The notes beneath the pieces are model-generated. The model saw nothing but the letters and a program-made list of their open reading frames with translations, had not been told where the DNA came from and did no database searches. From the NCBI RefSeq assembly GCF_014204985.1, contig NZ_JACHMP010000001.1, positions 4,588,001 to 4,652,000 on the forward strand: a stretch of DNA of 64,000 nt, read 5' to 3'. How positions within the stretch are numbered: position 1 is the stretch's first letter; every line of letters begins with the position of its first letter. The position numbers were made by a program, and so were the translations under genes. Source of the DNA: Streptosporangium becharense. Lineage in GTDB: Bacteria; Actinomycetota; Actinomycetes; Streptosporangiales; Streptosporangiaceae. Positions 23,571 to 36,192 of this stretch are shown one piece after another.

Positions 23571-24299
23571 TCAGATCAACCGGGCGAAATGGCTCTGGGG
23601 CTTGCGGATCACCATGGTTATCTCGTCGTGAGAGGCGGGCCGTCGTCCCCTGGACAGGGTCTCCACCACCGAGCAGGCGGCGCGGGCAAGCTTACCGAGA
23701 GGTCCCCGGAGCGCGGGCCCGCTGACGGCCAGGACGTCCTCGGTCACCATCAGCCCACGGGTCAGGCAGAAGGAGTGCATGCCCTCGCGCGAGGCGACCT
23801 GCTCGTACACCGCGGGCAGCGGCCCCACGGCGCCGGGCGGGGCGAACCGGTGCCACAGTGCCCGCCGCAGCTTCGCGGGCATCAGCCGCTCGCATGTCGC
23901 GTACGCCGAGGCGCGGTCGCGCATCCGCACCAGCAGCAGCCCGCCGGGACGCAGGCCGGTGAGCAACCGGTCGAGCACCAGCTCGGGGTGCTCGATCCGC
24001 TCCAGCAGGAACGGCACGTAGACGACGTCGAACGCGCGCGGCGGCACGGGCACGGAGCGCAGGTCGCCCAGTGCCCACGAGCTCAGGTCGGCGCGGGCGG
24101 ACGTGCACGCCCGTAGCGCCGGGTGGTCCTCGTCGATCCCGACGACCCGGGCCTGTGTCTGCGACAGGTCCAGCGGATCGGGACGGCCGCACCCCGCGAT
24201 CAGGACGTCGAGCCGCCGGCCGAGCAGGCCGGTCCAGTGCTCCCGGATCCGCCGACTTAACAGGTCGTCTCGGTCGACGACCGACCTCACCTCTGTCAT
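23571..24299 (-). CDS. Class I SAM-dependent methyltransferase, with a TTA codon
   Basis: A 242-aa protein with a Rossmann methyltransferase core. Motif I is LDVLIAGCGRPDPLDLS (residues ~30-46), then GIDEDHPAL and the motif IV-like FDVVYVPFLLERIEHPE, followed by LRPGGLLLVRM. The target is unknown; its place at the edge of the polysaccharide locus, 65 bp before cysC on the same strand, suggests glycan or lipid methylation. Codon 14 (24258-24260) is the rare TTA, the only in-frame TTA I found in the window. It is divergent from mfd. Confidence 0.8.
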   Translation of the reverse strand: MTEVRSVVDRDDLLSRRIREHWTGLLGRRLDVLIAGCGRPDPLDLSQTQARVVGIDEDHPALRACTSARADLSSWALGDLRSVPVPPRAFDVVYVPFLLERIEHPELVLDRLLTGLRPGGLLLVRMRDRASAYATCERLMPAKLRRALWHRFAPPGAVGPLPAVYEQVASREGMHSFCLTRGLMVTEDVLAVSGPALRGPLGKLARAACSVVETLSRGRRPASHDEITMVIRKPQSHFARLI

Positions 24300-24442
24300 G
24301 TCACAGAGGGTAGTAAACTATGCACGATTCGTCACTCCTGACAAGGGAGAGGTCGCGGCCAAGTAGCCTTGGGGGAATACCCCCCGTGTCGTCGCGGCCG
24401 GGGGCCTGTCGTGTTGCCGTCGTGGGGCTGTGGGCGATTCTG

Positions 24443-28087
<3,645 letters not shown>

Positions 28088-28114
28088 GCGGCGTTTGTCG
28101 TGAAGGGAACGCAT

Positions 28115-28744
28115 GTGAAGTCGACTCGAGTGCGCGTCATCCTGGCGGTCGCCGCCGCGGGAGTCGCGCTGACCGCCTGCTCTCCGAACCAGGCGGGTTC
28201 CGCGGCCATCGTGGCCGGGGAGCGGATCACCTCCAGCGAGCTGGACCGGAACGTGCAGGAGTACGAGGCGGCGCTGGCCAAGGCCAACATCTCCGCCTCG
28301 CAGCTGAACTTCCCCGGCAGCGTCCCGCAGGCGGTGCTCTTCCAGCTCGTCACCATGAAGCGGACCGCCAAGGCCGCGGAGAGCAAGGGCATGACGGCCA
28401 CCGAGGGGGAGGTCGATCAGGTGATCGCCGCCGCCGGGGGGCAGGCGGCGTTCGAGCAGCGGATGGTCCAGCAGGCCATCGCACCCTCGCGGATCCGCGA
28501 GGTCGTCAGGTCCAACCTGATGTTCAACAAGCTCATCGCCAAGTACGGCGGCGGTGCCGACGACGCCGCGGTCCAGCGCGGCCAGGTGCAGGCGGCCCAG
28601 GACCTGCAGGCGGTGAAGGTCGTCTGGAACCCCCGCTACGGCACGTTCAACGAGCAGCGGAGCGAGCAGCAGCCGCAGCTCTTCCTGGACAACGACCGGT
28701 TCGGCAAGCTCCCCGCCGCCGGGGCCGCTGCGCAGCCGCAGTAG
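28115..28744 (+). CDS. SurA N-terminal-domain lipoprotein (chaperone-like)
   Basis: Predicted membrane-anchored lipoprotein of 209 aa. The signal sequence VILAVAAAGVALTAC ends in the lipobox LTAC, and the following region (IVAGERITSSELDRNVQEY) matches the SurA N-terminal chaperone domain. No PPIase domain is present. GTG 28115 is preferred over GTG 28100 because AAGGGA lies six bases upstream. It follows mfd by 27 bp and the mazG -10 overlaps its stop. It may assist folding of secreted proteins. Confidence 0.85.
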   Translation: MKSTRVRVILAVAAAGVALTACSPNQAGSAAIVAGERITSSELDRNVQEYEAALAKANISASQLNFPGSVPQAVLFQLVTMKRTAKAAESKGMTATEGEVDQVIAAAGGQAAFEQRMVQQAIAPSRIREVVRSNLMFNKLIAKYGGGADDAAVQRGQVQAAQDLQAVKVVWNPRYGTFNEQRSEQQPQLFLDNDRFGKLPAAGAAAQPQ

Positions 28745-28747
28745 CCT
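28742..28747 (+). promoter_or_regulatory. Candidate -10 for leaderless mazG transcript
   Basis: TAGCCT overlaps the TAG stop of the lipoprotein gene and lies seven bases before the mazG ATG. This is the spacing expected when transcription starts at the initiation codon. No Shine-Dalgarno site precedes mazG. Confidence 0.45.
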
Positions 28748-28754
28748 CGGCGCC

Positions 28755-29693
28755 ATGCCGCTGATCGTCGTCACCACCTCGCCCCGGGTCGCCCCGGGGC
28801 TGCTCAGCCGCCGCGCCTGGCAGGTCCTGGAGGAGGGGCCGGTCCGCACCGGCTCCGCAGGCCATCCGCTGCTGCCCTACCTCGCCGAGGCCGGCGTCGA
28901 GGTCGAGGTGGTCACCCCCGACCCCGCCGCGCTGGCCCGTGAGGCCCGCGAGGCGACCGTCGTGTGGCTGGAGGCCGACGAGGCGCTGATGCGTTCCATC
29001 GGCCACGCCGCGGTGGCGCTCGACGACCCGCCGGTGATCGAGGTCGTGCCGGGCTCCTACGACCTACCCGGGGCACGGCTGCTCGACCTGGTGGCGGTGA
29101 TGGACCGGCTGCGGGTCAACTGCCCGTGGGACGCCCGGCAGACCCACGAGTCGCTGGCCCCGTACCTCATCGAAGAGGCGTACGAGGTGCTGGAGACCAT
29201 CGAGGAGGGCGACCACGCGGCGCTCCGCGAGGAACTGGGCGACCTGTTGCTGCAGGTCGCCTTCCACGCGCGGGTCGCCCGCGACCGGCCCGACGGGTTC
29301 GACGTCGACGACGTGGCGGACGGGATCGTCGCCAAGCTCGTCCGCCGCCACCCGCACGTCTTCGCCGACACCGAGGTCGAGGACGCGGGCGAGGTCAGCG
29401 CCAACTGGGAGACCATCAAGGCGGCCGAGCGCGCCGCCAAGAACGGCGGCGACCCGGGTTCCGCCGTCGACGGCGTCCCGATGGGGCAGCCCGCGCTGTC
29501 CCTCGCCGCCCAGCTCCTGCGCCGCGCCGAGCGTGCCGGGGCGTCCACCGGCCTGCCCGAGGGCATCCCCGCCGACGGTCTCGGCGCCCGGCTCTTCGAG
29601 CTCGTCCGCCAGGCGCACGAAGCCGGCCTCGACCCGGAGGCCGAGCTGCGCGCCGTCGCCCGCGCCTACCGCGACCGCGTCCGGGATGCCTGA
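28755..29693 (+). CDS. mazG: Nucleoside triphosphate pyrophosphohydrolase MazG
   Basis: House-cleaning enzyme that hydrolyses (often damaged) NTPs to NMP and PPi. The 312-aa product has an N-terminal extension of ~100 residues, then the MazG domain: CPWDARQTHESLAPYLIEEAYEVLE, EELGDLLLQVAFHARVA and KLVRRHPHVFAD. The EExxE and ExxD metal ligands are present. A second, partial MazG-like helix bundle follows. The order mfd-lipoprotein-mazG-eno is typical of actinobacteria. Translation is probably leaderless (see the -10 just upstream). Confidence 0.94.
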   Translation: MPLIVVTTSPRVAPGLLSRRAWQVLEEGPVRTGSAGHPLLPYLAEAGVEVEVVTPDPAALAREAREATVVWLEADEALMRSIGHAAVALDDPPVIEVVPGSYDLPGARLLDLVAVMDRLRVNCPWDARQTHESLAPYLIEEAYEVLETIEEGDHAALREELGDLLLQVAFHARVARDRPDGFDVDDVADGIVAKLVRRHPHVFADTEVEDAGEVSANWETIKAAERAAKNGGDPGSAVDGVPMGQPALSLAAQLLRRAERAGASTGLPEGIPADGLGARLFELVRQAHEAGLDPEAELRAVARAYRDRVRDA

Positions 29694-29706
29694 CGGTCTT
29701 CCGACG

Positions 29707-29785
29707 GCCCGACGACGGCCGCCCGGCGGGCCTGACGGCCTGACGGTCGTGGGCCGACGATGGCCGCCCGGTGGGCCTGACAGCC
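29707..29785. repeat. Degenerate tandem repeat after mazG
   Basis: Two ~35-bp units containing GACGGCCGCCCGGCGGGCC-like sequence (29707-29740 and 29751-29785) follow the mazG stop, with further decayed copies to about 29860. They occupy most of the mazG-eno spacer. Confidence 0.6.
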
Positions 29786-29905
29786 GTCCGGTGAGCTGAC
29801 GGCCGTTTGGCGGGCCGACGCCGCCCGGCGGGCCGGTGGCCCGGTCACCGGCCCGGCCGGCCGCCGCGGGAGGTGCCCCTCGCAGTACCGGTAAGTAGGT
29901 CTCGA

Positions 29906-29911
29906 TAGGCT
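29906..29911 (+). promoter_or_regulatory. Possible eno -10 element
   Basis: TAGGCT lies about 38 bp upstream of the eno start in the only AT-richer part of the spacer. No clear -35 was found. Confidence 0.3.
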
Positions 29912-29939
29912 GCTGAGGCATACCGTCCTGCGACCTTAG

Positions 29940-31226
<1,287 letters not shown>

Positions 31227-31228
31227 AG

Positions 31229-31350
31229 GGTCACCCGGGTCGTCACGTGGCCCGTCGGCCGGGTCGTCACGTGACCCGTCACACGGACCGCCACACGGAC
31301 CGCCACACGGCCCGTCACACGGGTCGTCGTCCGGCCCGTCACGCGGGTCG
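31229..31350. repeat. 12-bp-type minisatellite between eno and ftsB
   Basis: Degenerate units such as CGGGTCGTCACGTG and CACGGACCGCCA repeat about ten times directly after the eno stop. The remaining ~190 bp to ftsB show nothing further apart from the ftsB ribosome binding site. Confidence 0.75.
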
Positions 31351-31540
31351 CGCGCTCTTCCCACGCTCGCGGCGGTAGTTTCGTCTCGCGGCTTGCGTCC
31401 GATTCCGGGCGTAAGCCGCGTCGCGGGCGAACGCGGTCGGGTGCCGCCGGAGTCCGCGGACGATCCGCCGTCCTCCGGTGTCGGGGCCGCCGTAGCGGGC
31501 ACGGGAGACGGCACCGCCGGAACGTGGACGGGGAGGGTGC

Positions 31541-31954
31541 GTGGCGAAACGGCCGCAGCTGACGGGACGGGCCGCGGTCCTCGCGGTCGTGGTGTGCGCG
31601 ATCGCGATGAGCCTGGCCTATCCGATCCGGGAGTACATCGCCCAGCGCCGCCAGATCGCGCAGCTGGAGCAGGAGAAGGCCAGGGAACAGGCGGCGATCA
31701 AGGTCCTGGACGACCGCCACAAGCAGCTCCAGGATCCCGGCTACATCAAGCGCCAGGCCCGGGAGCGGTTGTTCTACTGCGATCCCGGCCAGAAGTGCTA
31801 CGTCGTCATGGGCAGGCCGCCCGCGCCGGGCAAGGGCACCGCGGGTGCCCCGAAGAAGGCCGCGGTCAGACCGCCGTGGTACGCGACGCTGTGGGACTCG
31901 GTCAGGGCCGCCGACAGCGGTACGGGGCAGAAGGCGGCCAAGGCCGCCGGGTGA
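31541..31954 (+). CDS. ftsB: FtsB/DivIC-family septum formation protein
   Basis: Bitopic division protein of 137 aa, expected to form the FtsQLB-type complex at the septum. One membrane segment (residues ~11-28) is followed by a coiled coil, REYIAQRRQIAQLEQEKAREQ. The DivIC-type region GYIKRQARERLFYCDPGQKCYVV comes next, then a basic Pro/Lys/Ala-rich tail. GTG 31541 lies just after GGGGAGGG. Location between eno and DUF501 supports the call. Confidence 0.9.
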   Translation: MAKRPQLTGRAAVLAVVVCAIAMSLAYPIREYIAQRRQIAQLEQEKAREQAAIKVLDDRHKQLQDPGYIKRQARERLFYCDPGQKCYVVMGRPPAPGKGTAGAPKKAAVRPPWYATLWDSVRAADSGTGQKAAKAAG

Positions 31955-31994
31955 CGCCGATACCCTGGATGTCGTCTTTCAGGGGGTGTCACGA

Positions 31995-32549
31995 ATGGTG
32001 GATGATCGCGACGTGGCGGCGGTGGGGCGGCAGCTCGGCCGGACGCCGCGAGGACTGCGCGCGGTGGCGCACCGCTGCCCGTGCGGGCTGCCTGACGTCG
32101 TGGAGACCTCTCCGCGGCTGTCCGACGGGTCACCCTTCCCCACGACCTTCTACCTGACCTGCCCGAAGGCCGCATCGGCCATCGGCAGGCTGGAGACGTC
32201 GGGGATGATGCGCGACATGCAGGCCAGGCTCGCCGACGATCCGGAGCTGGCCGAGGCGTACCGGGCCGCCCACGACGACTACGTCGCGCGCCGCGACAAG
32301 GCCGCCGCGGAGGAGGGCCTGGAGCCGCTGCCGCGTGACATGCAGAGCGCGGGCGGCATGCCCACCCGGGTCAAGTGCCTGCACGCCCTGGTCGGTCACG
32401 AGCTCGCGGTGCCCGGCGTCAACCCCTTCGGCCGCGAGGCGCTCGACGCGATCGGCGAGTGGTGGGCCACGGGCCCCTGCTGCCGGGCCGGGGAGCCGGA
32501 CGACCCCACCCAGACCACGAGCGCCGAACCCTCGAAGGAGACCACGTGA
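31995..32549 (+). CDS. DUF501 domain protein
   Basis: A 184-aa protein of the actinobacterial DUF501 family, function unknown. Visible features are the Cys pair in HRCPCGLPDVVET, the conserved FPTTFYLTCPKAASAIGRLE, a helical middle, GMPTRVKCLHALVGHELA, and CCRAG near the end. The spaced Cys and His residues could bind metal. ATG 31995 is chosen because AGGGGGTG lies six bases upstream; the frame is open further back. The stop overlaps the ppx start (GTGA), suggesting joint expression with exopolyphosphatase. Confidence 0.9.
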   Translation: MVDDRDVAAVGRQLGRTPRGLRAVAHRCPCGLPDVVETSPRLSDGSPFPTTFYLTCPKAASAIGRLETSGMMRDMQARLADDPELAEAYRAAHDDYVARRDKAAAEEGLEPLPRDMQSAGGMPTRVKCLHALVGHELAVPGVNPFGREALDAIGEWWATGPCCRAGEPDDPTQTTSAEPSKETT

Positions 32550-33505
32550 CCCGTGTCGCCGCGATCGACTGTGGCACCAATTCCGTCCGCCTGCTCATCG
32601 CCGACATCGGCCACGACAGGCTGACCGACGTCGAGCGGCGGATGGAGATCGTCCGCCTGGGGCAGGGGGTCGACAAGACCGGCAGGCTGGCTCCCGAGGC
32701 GCTGGAGCGGACGTTCGCCGCGATGCGCGGCTACGCCGAGCTCATCGACCGCCACGGCGCCGGCGCGGTCCGTGTGGTGGCCACCAGCGCGACACGCGAC
32801 GCCGCCAACCGGCAGGAGTTCACGGACGGCGTCCGCGAGATCTTCGGGGTGGAGCCCGAGGTGATCACGGGTGCCGAGGAGGCCGAGCTGTCGTTCGTCG
32901 GCGCCACCCACGATCTGGTCCGGTTCTCGTTCGAGACCGGCCTCCCCACCCCCGACGGCACCCGCCCGCCGTACCTGGTGGTCGACATCGGTGGCGGCTC
33001 GACCGAGTTCGTGCTCGGCTCGACGCATGTCGAGGCCGCGCTGTCGGTCGACATCGGGTGCGTCCGGCTGACCGAGCGGCACCTGCGTGACGCGGGTGAC
33101 CCGCCGGCGGCCGAGGCGGTCGAGGCGGTGATCGCCGACATCGACGACGCGCTGGACCGCGTCGCCGCCGAAGTTCCGGTGGAGCGGGCGTTGACCCTGG
33201 TCGGACTCGCCGGCTCCGTCACGACCGTGGTGGGAATGGCGCTCAACCTGCCGGAATACGACCCGAAGAAAATCCACCACGCGCGAATCGCGGCGCATGA
33301 CGTGCACGATGTCACCGAGCGTCTGCTGGGAATGACCGTCGGGCAGCGAACCGCGATTCCCGTCATGCATCCCGGCAGGGCCGACGTCATCGGGGCGGGG
33401 GCTCTCATTCTGGACCGTGTCATGACGCGTTACGGATTTGGAGAGGTGGTCGCCAGCGAGCGTGACATTCTCGACGGTATCGCCTGGTCCGTCGCGAAGC
33501 GTTAA
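32546..33505 (+). CDS. ppx: Ppx/GppA-family exopolyphosphatase
   Basis: Actin/Hsp70-fold phosphatase that hydrolyses polyphosphate or pppGpp. The 319-aa product has AAIDCGTNSVRLLIAD (phosphate 1 loop), VRVVATSATRDAANR, VVDIGGGSTEFVLG (phosphate 2 loop) and LVGLAGSVTTV. It is the short single-module form common in actinobacteria, without the C-terminal HD-like domain of E. coli Ppx. GTG 32546 overlaps the DUF501 stop. Confidence 0.94.
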   Translation: MTRVAAIDCGTNSVRLLIADIGHDRLTDVERRMEIVRLGQGVDKTGRLAPEALERTFAAMRGYAELIDRHGAGAVRVVATSATRDAANRQEFTDGVREIFGVEPEVITGAEEAELSFVGATHDLVRFSFETGLPTPDGTRPPYLVVDIGGGSTEFVLGSTHVEAALSVDIGCVRLTERHLRDAGDPPAAEAVEAVIADIDDALDRVAAEVPVERALTLVGLAGSVTTVVGMALNLPEYDPKKIHHARIAAHDVHDVTERLLGMTVGQRTAIPVMHPGRADVIGAGALILDRVMTRYGFGEVVASERDILDGIAWSVAKR

Positions 33506-33540
33506 CTGAATCTGGACAATCGCCCGATTAAGCGGTATTG

Positions 33541-33650
33541 AGCGGCGCTTGCGTTCTATGGTTAGGTAAAGGCGCTTTAGTGAGGCTTTGCCGTAGCCCG
33601 GCACGGCTGAGGTCGGGGCGGCAACCGTCTCCTGGGGCGCTCTTATGTCT
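33541..33650 (+). other. Possible structured 5' leader of the secreted protein gene
   Basis: The ~170-bp spacer before the secreted protein is AT-richer at its start, with TTGAGC at 33538 and a TATGGTTAGGT patch. It then holds a segment able to fold: GCCGT-AGCCCGGC-ACGGC (33590-33607), followed by a GGGGCGGCAACC box and GGGGCGC. This looks more like a structured leader than random spacer, but I cannot assign it to a known riboswitch class. Confidence 0.35.
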
Positions 33651-33674
33651 CCCACTCGAACGGAGCAACCCCTC

Positions 33675-34799
33675 ATGAAATCCGGACTAGCGAGAAAGCT
33701 AGCCGCGGCGGGAGCCGGCGCGGCCATGCTGGCCACGATGGCGACGGGGCTACTGGCCACGCCCGCGGCCGCGGCGACCGGGTCGGCGGCCTCCGCCGCC
33801 AAGCCGAAGCCCGCGGTGTCGGTCGGCACCCCCAAGGCGTCCCCCTCGAAGTACAAGGGTGACTGCCCCGTCAATGTGACCTTCTCCTCGAAGATCAAGG
33901 TGAAGGCCGTCGCGGGCAAGACCACGGTCGCCTACCGCTGGCTGTACGGGGACGGGTCGAAGGGCAAGGTCAAGACCTTCACCTTCCGCGGCAAGGGTGT
34001 CAAGAGCTTCACCGTCAAGGACAAGGGCACCTTCAAGGGTGACGTCAAGGGTTGGCAGGCCGTCCAGGTCCTGGCCCCGCGCGGCGCCACCTCCGGCAAG
34101 GGCCGCTTCGCGGTCTCCTGCGACGGCGGCGGGCACGACGGCGGGAACGACGGCGGGCACGAGGTCGTCCAGCCCGGCATCGGCGCCACGGTCTGGGTCG
34201 ACGAGGGCAACTGCGAGGCTGCGCTGATCGGCCGCATCACCGCCTCCAGCTCCCGCTGGGTGCGCTACCAGTGGGTCGTCAACGGCCACGTCGTCGACAG
34301 CGACGCCGTCCGCGTCAACGGCTCGCGCAAGGTCGTCCACGTGTTCAAGCCCCGCGACGACTTCCGGGGCTGGGCCGCCCTGCAGATCGTCGACCCCGTC
34401 GAGAACTCCTCCAACCGGGCCTACTTCAAGATCTGGTGCAAGGACACCACGCCGAAGGTCTCGGCCTCGGTCGACGCCCCCTCCGCCTACGAGGGCACCT
34501 GCCCGGTCACGCGGACCTTCACCGGCACGATCGGCGTCTCGCACGGCGACACCCGGGTGAAGTACCGCTGGATCCGTGACGGTGTCCCGGGCAGCTGGGA
34601 GAGCGTCTACTTCACCGGCCACGGCCCGCAGCGCCAGATCGTGAGCGACTCCTGGACCGCCTCGGCGTCCGGGAACGCCTCGCGGGCGATCGAGCTGTAC
34701 GACGGCTCCACCACCGGAGCCGTCAAGGCCGAGGTGACCTGCAAGACCCCGGCGCCCGCTCCGGCGCCGGCCCCGGCCGACACCGAGACGGCGGCCTAG
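33675..34799 (+). CDS. Secreted protein with three Ig/PKD-like repeats
   Basis: Predicted exported protein of 374 aa. A Sec signal peptide (residues 1-34, MKSGLARKLA then a hydrophobic Ala-rich core ending TPAAAA) is followed by three repeats of ~90 residues. Each holds one Cys near its start and one at its end: 64/149, 180/255 and 276/356, consistent with one disulfide per domain. The pattern V-x-YRW, then F-x-x-x-G, then A-IQ/V recurs. A Gly/His/Asp linker lies between repeats 1 and 2 and a Pro/Ala tail ends the protein. ATG 33675 is chosen for GGAG upstream; ATG 33645 is in frame. No catalytic motif is seen. Confidence 0.8.
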   Translation: MKSGLARKLAAAGAGAAMLATMATGLLATPAAAATGSAASAAKPKPAVSVGTPKASPSKYKGDCPVNVTFSSKIKVKAVAGKTTVAYRWLYGDGSKGKVKTFTFRGKGVKSFTVKDKGTFKGDVKGWQAVQVLAPRGATSGKGRFAVSCDGGGHDGGNDGGHEVVQPGIGATVWVDEGNCEAALIGRITASSSRWVRYQWVVNGHVVDSDAVRVNGSRKVVHVFKPRDDFRGWAALQIVDPVENSSNRAYFKIWCKDTTPKVSASVDAPSAYEGTCPVTRTFTGTIGVSHGDTRVKYRWIRDGVPGSWESVYFTGHGPQRQIVSDSWTASASGNASRAIELYDGSTTGAVKAEVTCKTPAPAPAPAPADTETAA

Positions 34800-34813
34800 G
34801 AACCGGGATCCCG

Positions 34814-34836
34814 CCCCGGGCGTCCGGCGCCCGGGG
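34814..34836 (+). terminator. Terminator after the secreted protein gene
   Basis: CCCCGGGCG (34814-34822) pairs perfectly with CGCCCGGGG (34828-34836) over a five-base loop, 15 bp after the stop. Confidence 0.7.
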
Positions 34837-34982
34837 TCGTCACAGCTGAAGGACAGGCGGCGTCCGCATCCGGCGGGCGCCGCCTGCGGCTTTTCCGGCG
34901 GCGACCGGGCCCCGCCGCCGCCCGGAGCCGGGCCGGACGTCCCCGCCGCGGTCCGGAGTCCGACATGCCGGACGTGCCGGAC

Positions 34983-35066
34983 GTGCCGCCCGGAGCCGGA
35001 CGCGCCGGATGTGCCGCCCGGAGCCGGACGCGCCGGATGTGCCGCCCGGAGCCGGACGCGCCGGAC
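34983..35066. repeat. 28-bp minisatellite, three copies
   Basis: Units at 34983-35010, 35011-35038 and 35039-35066 differ only in the last base and contain GCCGCCCGGAGCCGGACGCG. Partial copies of CCGCCCGGAGCCGG also occur near 34917 and 35095. The 418-bp spacer holds no supported gene. Confidence 0.9.
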
Positions 35067-35217
35067 AGCACGGTCAACTCGCGGACGTCCCCGCCGCCGC
35101 CCGGAGCCGGACGCCCGCCCTGCCCCTCCGGCGTCGGGACCCCGCCGCGTCGCCGTACGGTATCGTGCCGCTTTCCCTCCCCGGCCCGGACCCGGGCCCC
35201 CACGCTGGAGGTAGTCG

Positions 35218-36018
35218 ATGACCTGCGTCCCACCCGGATCCGGATGGCCCGGGGACCCGGCCTCATCCGGCACGCCCGTCGCCCGTGATCCCGCCGGGGT
35301 GCGGGAGCTGGCGGAGGCGAGCCGCTCGCTCGCCGAGCTCACCGCCGCGCAGTCGGTCTGCCGGGCCTGTCCACGGCTGGTGGAGTGGCGGGAGGAGGTC
35401 GCGACGGTCAAGCGGCGGGCGTTCGCCACGGAGACCTACTGGGGGCGGCCCATCCCCGGATGGGGCGAGGAGGAGCCGGAGGTCCTCATCGTGGGCCTGG
35501 CTCCGGCGGCGCACGGCGGCAACCGGACCGGTCGCATCTTCACCGGGGACAGGAGCGGCGACTGGCTGTTCGCCTCCCTGTACCGCACGGGCCTGGCCGC
35601 GCGGGAGACCAGCGTCCGGGCCGACGACGGCCAGCGTCTCATCGGCGCGCGGATGGTGGCCGCCGTCAGGTGTGCCCCGCCCGCCAACAAGCCCGACCCC
35701 GCGGAGCGGGCCGCCTGCTCCCCGTGGCTGTCCCGGGAGATCGCGCTCGTCGCGGGGAGCCTGCGCGTGGTGGTCGCGCTGGGCGGCTTCGCCTGGCAGG
35801 CGCTCTGGCCGGCGTTGCAGGAGGCCGGGTGTGCGCCGCCGCGGCCCCGCCCGGCCTTCGGACACGGCGTCGAAGTGCCGCTGACCTGGCAGGACGGGCG
35901 GAGAGTGCATCTGCTCGGTTGTTACCACCCCAGCCAGCAGAACACCTTCACCGGTCGGGTGACGGCCGAGATGCTCGACACCCTCTTCAGCAGGGCAAAC
36001 GCGCTTCGGAGCTTGTGA
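35218..36018 (+). CDS. Family 5 (UdgB-type) uracil-DNA glycosylase
   Basis: Iron-sulfur DNA repair glycosylase that removes uracil and related bases. The 266-aa product has four Cys for a 4Fe-4S cluster (48, 51, 152, 167). Motif 1, [19 protein letters not shown], is of the UdgB type without the polar Asp/Asn of family 1, and motif 2 is [14 protein letters not shown] 35218 follows GGAGGT by five bases. About 25 Pro/Gly/Ser-rich residues precede the domain. The stop codon lies inside a Rex-like site that belongs to the next gene's control region. Confidence 0.92.
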   Translation: MTCVPPGSGWPGDPASSGTPVARDPAGVRELAEASRSLAELTAAQSVCRACPRLVEWREEVATVKRRAFATETYWGRPIPGWGEEEPEVLIVGLAPAAHGGNRTGRIFTGDRSGDWLFASLYRTGLAARETSVRADDGQRLIGARMVAAVRCAPPANKPDPAERAACSPWLSREIALVAGSLRVVVALGGFAWQALWPALQEAGCAPPRPRPAFGHGVEVPLTWQDGRRVHLLGCYHPSQQNTFTGRVTAEMLDTLFSRANALRSL

Positions 36019-36030
36019 ACTCGATCACAA
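36013..36030. promoter_or_regulatory. Second, imperfect Rex-type operator
   Basis: TTGTGAACTCGATCACAA matches the Rex consensus TTGTGAA-N4-TTCACAA with one mismatch. It overlaps the stop codon of the glycosylase gene and its centre is 132 bp upstream of the perfect site's centre. Confidence 0.6.
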
Positions 36031-36144
36031 AGAGAAGATCGGCAGGAATTCTCGCAGTAAACGAAGGTGTTTCTAGCTGGTAGCGGAAGTTCCGAGCGAT
36101 TTGCTGGTTCGCCCCCTGGTGTGAGCGGAGGCTCGGACGTATGC

Positions 36145-36162
36145 TTGTGAAAGGTTTCACAA
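36145..36162. promoter_or_regulatory. Perfect Rex-type redox operator before ndh
   Basis: TTGTGAAAGGTTTCACAA is an exact match to TTGTGAA-N4-TTCACAA, and one further base pair (C/G) extends the palindrome to 20 bp. It ends 30 bp before the ndh start. Rex senses the NADH/NAD+ ratio and represses respiratory genes in actinomycetes, so NADH-dependent control of this NADH dehydrogenase is expected. Confidence 0.88.
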
Positions 36163-36192
36163 GCCTCGAACCTACCGAAGGATGACGTCGTC

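Noticed and set aside
6298..24299. Recently acquired genomic island
   Set aside because: GC content and codon style match the flanks, and no mobility genes or boundary repeats were seen.
33541..33650. SAM-I/SAM-IV riboswitch
   Set aside because: Only the GGCAACC-like box is shared; the rest of the conserved core is not visible and the downstream gene is unrelated to sulfur amino acids.
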